From NCBI GenBank assembly GCA_017482355.1, contig JAFUNJ010000003.1, forward strand, positions 1 through 54,889: a stretch of DNA of 54,889 nucleotides, written 5' to 3'. Numbering within the stretch: position 1 is the first letter of the stretch; every line of letters begins with the position of its first letter. The DNA comes from Clostridia bacterium (GTDB lineage Bacteria; Bacillota; Clostridia; Oscillospirales; CAG-272). Under the pieces are notes generated by a model that was not told the DNA's origin, made no database searches, and worked only from the letters and a program-made list of their open reading frames with translations. The position numbers and the translations under genes were made by a program. Below are positions 17,257 to 25,344 of the stretch, piece after piece.

Positions 17257-18936
17257 ATGGCAAAAAAGAAAAAGAATAATGCACGCGTCAAGGTGATGAT
17301 GCTCGGAGGACTTAACGAGATCGGAAAGAATCTTGCCGTCATCGAGTGTGAAAATGACATCATCATGGTCGATTGCGGTCTCGGATTCCCCGATGACGAT
17401 ATGCTTGGTGTTGACCTCGTTATCCCCGACACGACCTATCTTGAAAAGAACTGTGACAGAATAAGAGGACTGTTCCTCACACACGGACACGAGGATCACA
17501 TTGGAGCTATCCCGTACGTTCTCCGCAAGCTCGATATACCGATATACGGCACACGGCTTACGCTCGGAATCATCGAAAATAAGCTGATGGAGCATGAGCT
17601 TCCCTATGAGCCGGAGCTTAACTGCGTAACGGCGGGCGAGACGGTGAGTGCCGGTTGCTTCTCGGTCGAATTTATAAGGGTCAATCACTCGATTGCCGAC
17701 GCTTGCTGTCTGGCAATAAAAACACCCGCAGGAACGATAGTCCATACGGGTGACTTCAAGCTTGACTTAACGCCTATTGAGGGTGAGATCATGAATCTCA
17801 CGCGCCTCGGTCAGCTCGGAGAGGAGGGCGTCCTTCTTCTGATGTGCGAGTCGACGAACGCAGAGCGCCCGGGATATACTCCGTCGGAAAAGAAGGTCGG
17901 ACAGTCGCTCGATAATATCTTTATGCAGAAGAGCGATAAGAGAATAGTTATAGCGACGTTCTCGTCGAACGTGCACCGCGTTCAGCAGATAATAAATACG
18001 AGTGCACAGTACGGAAGAAAGGTCGCGATAACTGGTCGTTCGATGATGAACATAATCGGCGCGGCAACGCGGCTCGGCTATATGTCGGTGCCGGACGGCG
18101 TCCTTATCGACATTAACGATATAAGGAAATACCCCCCGAATCAGATCACACTTATCACGACGGGAAGCCAGGGCGAGCCGATGTCGGCGCTTTACCGTAT
18201 GGCGTTTCGTTCGCACGATAAGGTGCAGCTCGGCTCGGAGGATCTCGTCGTAATATCCGCGTCGGCGATTCCCGGAAACGAGAAGATGGTCGACAAGATC
18301 ATAAACGAGCTTCTTAAAAACGGCGCAGACGTTTTCAAAAACGACAATTTCGAGGTTCACGTTTCGGGTCACGCTTGCCAGGAGGAGATCAAGCTCATGC
18401 TGGCGCTGACGAAGCCGAAATACTTTATGCCGATACACGGAGAGTTTAAGCATCTGAACGCAAATAAAAAGAATGCCGTCGATATGGGCATTCCCGAAAG
18501 TAACGTATTCATTTCGGAGATCGGTAAGGTGCTCGAGCTCGGGCAGGACGGAGCGCGCTTTAACGGTAACGTCGAGGCAGGCAGAGTGCTGATAGACGGC
18601 TACGGAATTGGCGACATTGGAAACATCGTTCTACGCGACCGTCGACATCTCTCTCAGGACGGACTTATGGTCATCGTTGCATCGGTAGACCTCGCGTACA
18701 GAATGCTCATCTCGGGACCCGAGGTCGTCTCTCGCGGATTCGTCTACGTAAGAGAAGCCGAGGAGCTGATGGATACCGCGAAGGAGATAGCGAAGAACGC
18801 GATCGAAGAATGCTTCGACCGTGGAATCGACGAAAGAAGCGAGATAAAGAACTCCGTCAAGAACGCTCTTTCACGCTATATTCTCCAAACGACGGGCAGA
18901 AAGCCGATGATCTTGCCGATAATTATGGACGTGTAA
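17257..18936 (+). CDS. rnjA: Ribonuclease J
   Basis: 559 residues. Metallo-beta-lactamase/beta-CASP ribonuclease: HGHEDH at 76-81 is the dinuclear zinc site, followed by GDFKLD and a beta-CASP domain with ATFSSNVHR, TTGSQGEPMSAL and a late HVSGHA, then GEFKHL, and a C-terminal oligomerisation domain. RNase J has 5'-to-3' exonuclease and endonuclease activity and matures and degrades RNA in Firmicutes. Only one paralogue is in the window, so rnjA versus rnjB is not distinguishable; the symbol is by convention. A long leader with a remote Shine-Dalgarno suggests post-transcriptional control. A strong terminator follows. Confidence 0.95.
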   Translation: MAKKKKNNARVKVMMLGGLNEIGKNLAVIECENDIIMVDCGLGFPDDDMLGVDLVIPDTTYLEKNCDRIRGLFLTHGHEDHIGAIPYVLRKLDIPIYGTRLTLGIIENKLMEHELPYEPELNCVTAGETVSAGCFSVEFIRVNHSIADACCLAIKTPAGTIVHTGDFKLDLTPIEGEIMNLTRLGQLGEEGVLLLMCESTNAERPGYTPSEKKVGQSLDNIFMQKSDKRIVIATFSSNVHRVQQIINTSAQYGRKVAITGRSMMNIIGAATRLGYMSVPDGVLIDINDIRKYPPNQITLITTGSQGEPMSALYRMAFRSHDKVQLGSEDLVVISASAIPGNEKMVDKIINELLKNGADVFKNDNFEVHVSGHACQEEIKLMLALTKPKYFMPIHGEFKHLNANKKNAVDMGIPESNVFISEIGKVLELGQDGARFNGNVEAGRVLIDGYGIGDIGNIVLRDRRHLSQDGLMVIVASVDLAYRMLISGPEVVSRGFVYVREAEELMDTAKEIAKNAIEECFDRGIDERSEIKNSVKNALSRYILQTTGRKPMILPIIMDV

Positions 18937-18941
18937 TTAAG

Positions 18942-18970
18942 AAAAGCACCTGCGAAGGCAGGTGCTTTTT
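18942..18970 (+). terminator. Intrinsic terminator of rnjA
   Basis: 12-bp stem AAAAGCACCTGC / GCAGGTGCTTTT with a GAAG loop. It is followed by an A/T-rich stretch (18972-19018) with repeated GATAATAGAGAATAAA-like units. Confidence 0.92.
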
Positions 18971-19054
18971 GGATAATAGAGAATAAAGAATAGATAATAG
19001 AGAATAAATAGTAAACAATCGTTTTGATATGAGTGTAAATCATAAATTGCGTAA

Positions 19055-19086
19055 AAAATAGCAAACACAAAGGTGTTTGCTATTTT
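19055..19086. terminator. Bidirectional hairpin after DUF975
   Basis: Stem AAAATAGCAAACAC / GTGTTTGCTATTTT with a 4-base loop, just past the minus-strand stop at 19092. Its A and T flanks let it work in both directions. Confidence 0.88.
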
Positions 19087-19091
19087 AATAT

Positions 19092-19721
19092 TCAGACTTG
19101 TTCTCCGAAAGGAGGTGGAGGTGGCGCGTAGAAGAACTGCTCAAAATCTCTCTTAACGTCGTTATAGAAATTGACCGCCGTCATCTGCATATATGGCTCA
19201 AGCCATATTGAAATAAGTCCGAGCGTCGGAATCGAAAGAAGTGCCCAACCGATAAACGAAAGATTGAGAACGGAAAATTCCCATTTTTTGCCTTTCATCA
19301 TTTGCTCTGAAAGACGCAGAGCTTCCATGACGGGCATATTCGGATTCTCGGCAATAATGTACGGCGCCTGCGAGTAAGAAAGCGCCTTGATGATTCCGGG
19401 AATGATGAACAGTATCGACCAAAGTATGGTAATGATGGAGGAAAGGAGAGTAACCTTCAAAAACGGCCAGAAATTGCGAAATCCGTCGAACAGATCGCCA
19501 ACTCTCGGACGGTAGCTGCGGTCAAAGGCAACGTGAAGACGGATGTTGATCATTCCGAGCGACATTGCCGAAGATAGAACAAGGGAAATAATCACGCCGA
19601 TCAGCGGAAATCCCGAGCCGATCGAGCCAATGAATCCGCCGACGAGAGATACTAAAAAGAATGCGCCGATCTTGCCGTCTATCTGAATCCGCGCCAGCGC
19701 CTTAATTTCTTTTCTTGACAT
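19092..19721 (-). CDS. DUF975 family membrane protein
   Basis: 209 residues with about five hydrophobic segments and the family features: an N-terminal cytoplasmic RKEIKALAR helix, the SLGMINIRLHVAF loop, DLFDGFRNFWPFLKV, and the conserved ALRLSEQMMKGKKWEFSVLN near the fourth segment. A proline-rich C-terminus (APPPPPFGEQV) is unusual in style. The function is unknown; the family is common in Firmicutes. GGAGG precedes the ATG, and a SigA-type promoter lies just upstream. Confidence 0.9.
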   Translation of the reverse strand: MSRKEIKALARIQIDGKIGAFFLVSLVGGFIGSIGSGFPLIGVIISLVLSSAMSLGMINIRLHVAFDRSYRPRVGDLFDGFRNFWPFLKVTLLSSIITILWSILFIIPGIIKALSYSQAPYIIAENPNMPVMEALRLSEQMMKGKKWEFSVLNLSFIGWALLSIPTLGLISIWLEPYMQMTAVNFYNDVKRDFEQFFYAPPPPPFGEQV

Positions 19722-19749
19722 AATATCCTCCTTTGAGGGATGTTACAGT

Positions 19750-19778
19750 ATTATAGCACTAAGATGTTAAAAAGTAAA
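19750..19778 (-). promoter_or_regulatory. SigA-type promoter of DUF975
   Basis: Minus strand TTTACT (19773-19778), 17-bp spacer, TATAAT (19750-19755). Confidence 0.65.
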
Positions 19779-19796
19779 TGAATATGATGAAAACTT

Positions 19797-20924
19797 TTAC
19801 TCGATATACGGATTTCTCTTAAATACCTCGCTCGTCGCTTCTTTACGGCAAAGCGCCATAAGCTTATCGGCGCGGAGCGAAAGCTCAAACTGCCTAAGCA
19901 CATTTTCAGGCAGATCAAATCCGTCAGCTGTCTTCGTTACGATATTGACAGAAGCTGTTTTTCTGATCTTGTTAAGATACTCTCTGCCTTTACCGTTCGC
20001 AGCGAGAAGCGCGGTGAATAACGGACGTTCCTTAACCGTTTCCGCTTTCACGCCGAGAACTGATGAAAGGATCGCGCGTCTTATTCTTGCCGCAGTGTAG
20101 CTTTTGTTTACAGATGATGAAATGAGTTCGTCTAGCGAGGAGACGCTTTCAGCGTTTGCCTTAATAAGTCCCGCAACGCCGCCATTCATGCCGTAATAGG
20201 AAGAAAGAGTATCGGTATCAGTTATTCGAAGCGTATGAAGCGCGACTGCCTCATATGCGGCGGGATCTGTCGGAACGGTTCTCTCAAATACCGAAATCGC
20301 GCTTTCGGGAAGCATCTCGGAAGCGTCAGCGCCGCCGTAAATAAGCTCGCGCGAGCGAGAGGCGGAATATCCTTCCTCGCGCTTGTAGGTGTAGGGAAGT
20401 ATACTGCAATTTTCGTCCTTCAGAGCGGCAATATATTCGACCGCCAGAATGTCGTTCGGAGTCGTCGGGAAGCCGTCGCCCGAGAGGGAGTGGAAAATTT
20501 CCTCGGCGCTTTTTATGTGTCCGTTCTTGCCGTTTTCGCGTATCGCGTTCAGGTATTCTTCCGAGCGTATAACGTCGGCGGCGCACGAAAGCGCGTCAAC
20601 GTCACCGTTTTCGCTTCCGAAAGCGAGAATATCAACTCCGCCGAGCGACGAGATAAGCGCAACTGCGCCCTTCGCAAAATGCTCGGCAGACGACGAGCAG
20701 TACGGGAATGGAAGCTCAAGCACAAGATCCGAGCCGTTCTTTATCGCCGCCTCGGCACGCAGATGCTTCGGGTAGATAGACAGCCGACCGCGCTGAACGG
20801 TGCTTCCGCTCATTATGCTTATAACCGTCGTATCAGCGCCGAAATGCGCACGAACGAGGTCTATTTGTATTTTGTGCCCCAAATGAAAGGGATCGTATTC
20901 GCAAATTATTGCGACGGTCTTCAT
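19797..20924 (-). CDS. tmcAL: tRNA(Met) cytidine acetate ligase TmcAL
   Basis: 375 residues from the ATG at 20924, which has AAAGGAG in front; the longer in-frame start at 20957 lacks one. The N-terminus CEYDPFHLGHKIQ carries the HxGH nucleotidyltransferase motif (H14, H17), then MSGSTVQRG and LPFPYCSSSAE, all diagnostic of the former DUF795/YlbM family. TmcAL uses acetate and ATP to make N4-acetylcytidine at the wobble base of elongator tRNA(Met). Its divergent neighbour is ackA, another acetate-handling gene; this pairing is seen in other Firmicutes and may be functional, but that is inference. Confidence 0.92.
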   Translation of the reverse strand: MKTVAIICEYDPFHLGHKIQIDLVRAHFGADTTVISIMSGSTVQRGRLSIYPKHLRAEAAIKNGSDLVLELPFPYCSSSAEHFAKGAVALISSLGGVDILAFGSENGDVDALSCAADVIRSEEYLNAIRENGKNGHIKSAEEIFHSLSGDGFPTTPNDILAVEYIAALKDENCSILPYTYKREEGYSASRSRELIYGGADASEMLPESAISVFERTVPTDPAAYEAVALHTLRITDTDTLSSYYGMNGGVAGLIKANAESVSSLDELISSSVNKSYTAARIRRAILSSVLGVKAETVKERPLFTALLAANGKGREYLNKIRKTASVNIVTKTADGFDLPENVLRQFELSLRADKLMALCRKEATSEVFKRNPYIE

Positions 20925-20962
20925 TTTTCTGCTCCTTTGAAGGTAATATTTTGACAAAAGAC

Positions 20963-20991
20963 TTGTAATTTAAGGAAAAATAGTGTATAAT
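20963..20991 (+). promoter_or_regulatory. SigA promoter of ackA
   Basis: TTGTAA (20963-20968), 17-bp spacer, TATAAT (20986-20991). Confidence 0.8.
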
Positions 20992-21034
20992 CGTAATGTT
21001 ATAAATGTTTATAAAAATTCGGAGGAAATAAATA

Positions 21035-22243
21035 ATGAAAGTTCTTGTTGTAAATGCAGGAAGCTCGTCCCTTAAGTATCAGCTTTTCGAGACCGAGAAC
21101 GGCGCAGTCCTTGCAAAAGGTATCTGCGAAAGAATCGGTATCGACGGTATCATCGAGCATCGCCTCGGCGAGGATGGCGAAAAGAATAAGCGCCAGCTCG
21201 ATATGCCTAACCACGCAGTCGCTATGAAGATCGTAGTCGACACTCTTACCGATAAGACCCTCGGATGCCTTTCCGATATGGGTGAAATTAAGGCAGTCGG
21301 ACACCGTGTTGTCCATGGCGGCCCTTACTTCTTCGAAAGCTGCCTCGTAACACCCGAGGTAATCGAAAAGCTCAAGCTCTGTAACGATTTCGCGCCTCTT
21401 CACACCCCCGCGCACCTTATGGGCATCGAGGGCTGTACCGAGGTAATGCCTAACGTTCCTCAGGTTCTCGTATTCGACACTGCGTTCCATCAGACCATGC
21501 CCGATTACGCGTATACCTACGCGCTTCCTAAGGACATGATCGAGAAGGATCATATCCGCCGTTACGGCGCACACGGAACCTCTCACCGTTTCGTTTCTAT
21601 CGAGATGGCTAAGCTTCTTGATATGCCTGTTGAGGACACCAAGATCGTAACCTGCCATATCGGTAACGGCTCGTCTATCTCCGCAGTTAAGGGCGGAAAG
21701 TGCATCGACACTTCGATGGGCTTCACTCCCCTTGAGGGCGTTGAAATGGGTACACGTTGCGGATCTATCGACCCCGCTATCGTAACCTATATTATGAAGA
21801 AGTACGGATATACTCCCGACGAGATGTCGAACTTCATGAACAAGAAGTGCGGCTTCCTCGGTCTTTCGGGCATTTCCTCCGACTCCCGCGATATTGAAGC
21901 GGCTATCTTAGAGGGAAATGAGCAGGCACTCCTCACCGCTAACGTTCTTGCATACCAGGTTAAGAAGTACATCGGCTCCTATGCAGCAGCGATGAACGGT
22001 CTTGATGCGATCGTATTCACCGCAGGTATGGGTGAAAACAACCCCGAGCTTCGTGAAAGAGTATGTAAGGAGCTTTCCTACTTCGGCGTTGAGATCGACA
22101 TGGAGCTTAACGCAAAGACTCTCCGTCAGCCCAACACCGTTGAGCTCTCGACTTCTAACTCGAAGGTCAAGGTCTACGTTCTTCCTACAAACGAAGAGCT
22201 CATGATCGCAAAGGATACCGAAGCTATCGTAAGCAAGCTTTAA
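21035..22243 (+). CDS. ackA: Acetate kinase
   Basis: 402 residues, standard length. ASKHA-fold kinase motifs: N-terminal VLVVNAGSSSLKYQLFE, HRVVHGG, FDTAFHQTMP, then YGAHGTSHRFV and the nucleotide-binding HIGNGSSISAV, with FTAGMGENNPELRE near the C-terminus. It makes acetate and ATP from acetyl phosphate at the end of anaerobic fermentation, in the cytoplasm. GGAGG precedes the ATG. Codon use looks biased (for example frequent GTAA, CTC, TCC), in line with high expression. The usual partner pta is not adjacent. It has its own promoter and terminator. Confidence 0.98.
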   Translation: MKVLVVNAGSSSLKYQLFETENGAVLAKGICERIGIDGIIEHRLGEDGEKNKRQLDMPNHAVAMKIVVDTLTDKTLGCLSDMGEIKAVGHRVVHGGPYFFESCLVTPEVIEKLKLCNDFAPLHTPAHLMGIEGCTEVMPNVPQVLVFDTAFHQTMPDYAYTYALPKDMIEKDHIRRYGAHGTSHRFVSIEMAKLLDMPVEDTKIVTCHIGNGSSISAVKGGKCIDTSMGFTPLEGVEMGTRCGSIDPAIVTYIMKKYGYTPDEMSNFMNKKCGFLGLSGISSDSRDIEAAILEGNEQALLTANVLAYQVKKYIGSYAAAMNGLDAIVFTAGMGENNPELRERVCKELSYFGVEIDMELNAKTLRQPNTVELSTSNSKVKVYVLPTNEELMIAKDTEAIVSKL

Positions 22244-22257
22244 TTTGTGTTTATATT

Positions 22258-22287
22258 AGTCCTCTCCGAACGGAGAGGACTTTTATT
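22258..22287 (+). terminator. Intrinsic terminator of ackA
   Basis: 10-bp stem AGTCCTCTCC / GGAGAGGACT with a GAAC loop, then TTTATTT. Confidence 0.92.
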
Positions 22288-22497
22288 TACAGTAAGATGT
22301 TTCACCACACCGTAGGGCGGGGGCTTGCTCCCGCCGTATGCCTTCTCCAATTGGAGAAGGCATTGAGTTGTATTCTTTTGAAGCGGCTGGAGCAAGCTGT
22401 ACAGTGTAATAAGATAGTATACAAGTAGTGCAAGGACATAGTATACAGTTTTATGGTAAAATAAAGGCATCAAAAAAGCTCCAAAGGAGATAGGAAG

Positions 22498-23640
22498 ATG
22501 CCTTGGAAGGATAAAACTGTGGAAGAAATAAGAAAAGAATTTGTAGAAGCAGCGAAAAGGTGTTCAAATTTCAGTTCGTTATGTCGCGAATTTGGCATTA
22601 CCCGAACAACAGGTTACAAATGGGCAAAGAGATACGAGGAAGATGAATCTCTGTCGGATCGAAGCAGACGCCCTAATATTACAGTTAACAAGACACCGAA
22701 AGCAATCGAAGCCCAAATCATTGAGACACGTAGAGCACATCCGGGTTGGGGAGCAAAAAAGATCAAAGTGTCGCTCGAAAACAAGGGTATTGAAATGCCA
22801 TGTATAAAAACGGTCAACAACATTTTAAATCGTTATGGCTGCATATCAAAAGAAGAATCTTTAAAGCATAAAGCTTTTATACGTTTTGAAAAAGAACATT
22901 GCAACGAAATGTGGCAAACAGACTTTAAGGGTGAGTTCAAAATGCGAGATGGGAACTATTGTTTTCCGTTGGATATCTTCGACGATCATAGCAGGTTCGT
23001 TATTAGAATAAAACCGTCAGAGAGCACGTCAAATCTCGTGTTACCTACATTCAGGGAAGCTTTTTATGAATACGGGATGCCCGATTCCGTTCTTTCAGAC
23101 AACGGAGCACAATTTGCCGGCTTTCGTCAAGGATACACACAATTTGAGAAATGGCTTATGAATCATGACATATTGCCAATACACGGTCGTATCAAACATC
23201 CTCAAACACAAGGCAAGATAGAACGCTTTCACAGAGCTATGAATCAAGAGCTGTTAAAGCATTATATCCCCAGGAACATTTCTGATGCAGAGCGCGTTTT
23301 TAGCGAATGGCGTAACTGTTACAACAATGAAAGACCGCACGAAGCTTTAGGAATGAGATGTCCCTCGGATATATACGTACCGAGCGAAAGAACCTATTAT
23401 GATCAGGTGGAAAGATACGAGTATAGCGGACAACATCACATTGTAAAAGTAAATAGTTGGGGTTACGTCAGATTTGGCAGTTGGCAGATCTATTTGAGTG
23501 AAACGATGGCAAATGAGCACATAGAATTTAGAGCGAATCCCAACGGAGATACTTTCATTGCGTGTTACAGAAATTTTGCCATAGCAGAATTTGATGTACA
23601 TACGGGCAAACTTATACACCGTAAAATCCAAAGACTTTGA
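22498..23640 (+). CDS. IS481-family DDE transposase
   Basis: 380 residues. The N-terminal helix-turn-helix (about 20-45, SSLCREFGITRTTGYKWAKR) is followed by a second DNA-binding segment (RAHPGWGAKKIKVSL) and an rve integrase core with D142 (WQTDFKGEF), D201 (LSDNGAQF) and E242 (QGKIERFH), all intact. The C-terminal ~80 residues form a beta domain. AAAGGAGATAGGAAG precedes the ATG. The base composition is A/T-richer than the flanking housekeeping genes, fitting recent arrival. Confidence 0.92.
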   Translation: MPWKDKTVEEIRKEFVEAAKRCSNFSSLCREFGITRTTGYKWAKRYEEDESLSDRSRRPNITVNKTPKAIEAQIIETRRAHPGWGAKKIKVSLENKGIEMPCIKTVNNILNRYGCISKEESLKHKAFIRFEKEHCNEMWQTDFKGEFKMRDGNYCFPLDIFDDHSRFVIRIKPSESTSNLVLPTFREAFYEYGMPDSVLSDNGAQFAGFRQGYTQFEKWLMNHDILPIHGRIKHPQTQGKIERFHRAMNQELLKHYIPRNISDAERVFSEWRNCYNNERPHEALGMRCPSDIYVPSERTYYDQVERYEYSGQHHIVKVNSWGYVRFGSWQIYLSETMANEHIEFRANPNGDTFIACYRNFAIAEFDVHTGKLIHRKIQRL

Positions 23641-23649
23641 ACGCGCAAC

Positions 23650-23698
23650 CGCATTTGGAATCCTCCCTCCGCTACGCTCCGTTCGGCTTCCAAATGCG
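23650..23698 (+). terminator. Hairpin downstream of the transposase
   Basis: Arms CGCATTTGGAA / TTCCAAATGCG (perfect, 11 bp) separated by 27 bases that include GCTACGCTCCGTTCGG. It lies inside the IS, after the stop. It may end transposase transcription, but there is no T-run, so it could instead be a nested repeat. Confidence 0.5.
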
Positions 23699-23799
23699 TA
23701 AAACGGTAATCTTAAATGTGTATACCATGTCCTTACACAAACTGTTTACAATGTTACTCTTGACACAAGCCCCCGCCCTACAAATAAATGCCTAAATTA

Positions 23800-24537
23800 T
23801 TACTCGTTTTCCTCTTTCTTCACCGTACCGTCTTTTTTGCTGTAAGTAACGAGATACTTCTTCCTATCCTCCGGTTCGTGAAGCGAAAGGGTAATAGGAT
23901 CGGCAGCTACAAGCGCCTCGACAAGCGACTTAGGATCCTTTACGGTATCGGGGAGAAATGCTCCACAGTATGGACGGTAGGGAACGTCGTGATGATAATC
24001 CGCGCCCGTCGTAAGAAGAGAGCCGTGCTTCAGGGCGAGTGCAGTTACATCGGCGTAAGCAGAGGTGTGATACCATGGATGACTGCTGAGCTCATACCCG
24101 TCAAGGAAACGGGGGTCAAGCGGATAATATCCCGAACGGAACGGATGCGCCTGAATAAGCAGTCCTCCGCGTTCCTTTACAAGGGTATAAAGCTCCTCCT
24201 GCGTCATATCGTATACCTCGGGGAACTCCTCGGTAAAGGATTCGTTTAGACCGTAAACGAGCAGATGGCTGTTATCGTGTCGGTGCATTGTGACCTCCAT
24301 TCCGTAAATAACGGTAACGCCGATTTCCTCGCCCAAGCGCTTCGCCATTCTGTATTCGTCGGTATATCTCTTTGCAAATTCGTTGGCGTCTCCGTTTTTG
24401 ACGTAGCTTCTCTGATAGTGATTGGTAAGGACGATTCCGTCGATACCGTTTTCAGACGCTACCTTTAAAACAGTCTCGGCATCTCCGAGACAGCATTCAC
24501 TGATTCCCGAAGTGTGTGCGTGCATATCAATTAACAT
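23800..24537 (-). CDS. PHP-domain phosphoesterase
   Basis: 245 residues from the ATG at 24537; the GTG nine bases upstream is part of the AGGTG ribosome binding site. PHP motifs: IDMHAHTSGISEC (HxH), IVLTNHYQ, a YGMEVT glutamate, LLIQAHPFR, then a C-terminal TTGADYHHD with further metal ligands. It is shorter than the PHP protein at 13335 and not closely related to it. A hydrolase of phosphate esters is likely; the substrate is unknown. It lies downstream of yebC on the same strand, with a hairpin between them. The C-terminal tail is highly charged (KKDGTVKKEENE). Confidence 0.88.
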   Translation of the reverse strand: MLIDMHAHTSGISECCLGDAETVLKVASENGIDGIVLTNHYQRSYVKNGDANEFAKRYTDEYRMAKRLGEEIGVTVIYGMEVTMHRHDNSHLLVYGLNESFTEEFPEVYDMTQEELYTLVKERGGLLIQAHPFRSGYYPLDPRFLDGYELSSHPWYHTSAYADVTALALKHGSLLTTGADYHHDVPYRPYCGAFLPDTVKDPKSLVEALVAADPITLSLHEPEDRKKYLVTYSKKDGTVKKEENE

Positions 24538-24557
24538 ATTTTTCACCTATAAGCAAA

Positions 24558-24594
24558 GAAGGAGAAATAGTGGTAAAACCCCTATTCCTCCTCC
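24558..24594 (-). terminator. Hairpin after yebC
   Basis: Minus strand GGAGGAGGAATAG / CTATTTCTCCTTC with a 12-base loop just past the yebC stop; few Ts follow. It may be a weak terminator or attenuator before the PHP gene. Confidence 0.45.
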
Positions 24595-24597
24595 AAA

Positions 24598-25326
24598 TCA
24601 TTCTTCGTTTTCCCAGTTGTGATAGACGTTCTGAACGTCGTCGTTTTCGTCGAGCTTCTCAAGAAGAAGACTCATATTCTTGATAGCGTCCTCATCGTCA
24701 AGTGTGACGTAGTTAGACGGGATCTTGTCCTTGTCGGCAGAAACGATCTTGTAGCCCTTGCCTTCAAGGTCAGCGCGAATAGCCGAAAGGTCTTCCGGTA
24801 CGGTGTAGATCTCGAACGCCTCCTCGGAAGCAACGAAATCCTCAGCCCCTGCCTCAAGAGAATCCTCCATAAGCTTGTCCTCGTCAACCTTGCCGTCGTT
24901 CTCAATAATAATAACGCCCTTGTCGGTGAAGAGGTAGCCGACGCATCCGCTTGTACCCATATTTCCGCCGTACTTGTCAAAGAAGTGACGAACCTCGGCG
25001 GCGGTACGGTTACGGTTATCGGTTGCGGTCTCAACGATTACGGCAACTCCGCTCGGACCGTAGCCCTCATAGGTTATCTCCTCGTAAACTGCGGCATCGG
25101 CGGCAGATGCCTTCTTGATCGCACGCTCGATGTTATCGTTCGGGACGTTGTTGTCCTTTGCCTTTGCGATAAGGTCGCGCAGACGCGAGTTGGAGTTCGG
25201 ATCGGGACCGCCCTCCTTGACCGCGATTGCGATCTCCTTACCTATTTTGGTGAACACCGAAGCTCTTTGTGCGTCGGTCTTCTCCTTTTTATGCATTATA
25301 TTTTTCCATTTACTGTGTCCGGACAT
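24598..25326 (-). CDS. yebC: YebC/PmpR family protein
   Basis: 242 residues, full length. N-terminal MSGHSKWKNIMHKKEKTDA is the family hallmark, and ARDLIAKAKDNN-like and YEGYGPSGVAVIVE segments follow. YebC-family proteins were annotated as transcription regulators; more recent work on YebC2-type members links them to translation of proline stretches. The sequence alone does not tell which. It lies 18 bases downstream of argS and is very probably co-transcribed with it, which fits a translation role. Confidence 0.95.
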   Translation of the reverse strand: MSGHSKWKNIMHKKEKTDAQRASVFTKIGKEIAIAVKEGGPDPNSNSRLRDLIAKAKDNNVPNDNIERAIKKASAADAAVYEEITYEGYGPSGVAVIVETATDNRNRTAAEVRHFFDKYGGNMGTSGCVGYLFTDKGVIIIENDGKVDEDKLMEDSLEAGAEDFVASEEAFEIYTVPEDLSAIRADLEGKGYKIVSADKDKIPSNYVTLDDEDAIKNMSLLLEKLDENDDVQNVYHNWENEE

Positions 25327-25344
25327 ATCATTTAACCTCGTTTA

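Larger units (their letters stand above)
22398..23765 (+). mobile_element. IS481-like insertion sequence
   Basis: 1368 bp, with 5'-TGT ends. The left end (TGTACAGTGTAATAAG...) and the reverse complement of the right end (TGTCAAGAGTAACAT...) align over about 50 bases with small gaps and share the core AAGGACAT(A/G)GTATACA. A 5-bp target duplication CAAGC lies at 22393-22397 and 23766-23770. One transposase gene fills it, so it looks complete and was possibly recently active. The target is inside a MITE-like palindrome. Confidence 0.88.
22312..23781. repeat. 97-bp MITE-like element, split by an IS
   Basis: The left arm GTAGGGCGGGGGCTTGCTCC (22312-22331) and the right arm form perfect 20-bp inverted repeats once the IS and one copy of its target duplication are removed: GGAG at 22389-22392 joined to 23766-23781. 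The original element would be 97 bp (22312-22397 plus 23771-23781), with an inner hairpin CCTTCTCC / GGAGAAGG. It looks like a non-autonomous mobile element. Similar GTAGGGCG ends occur at 13137. Confidence 0.8.
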
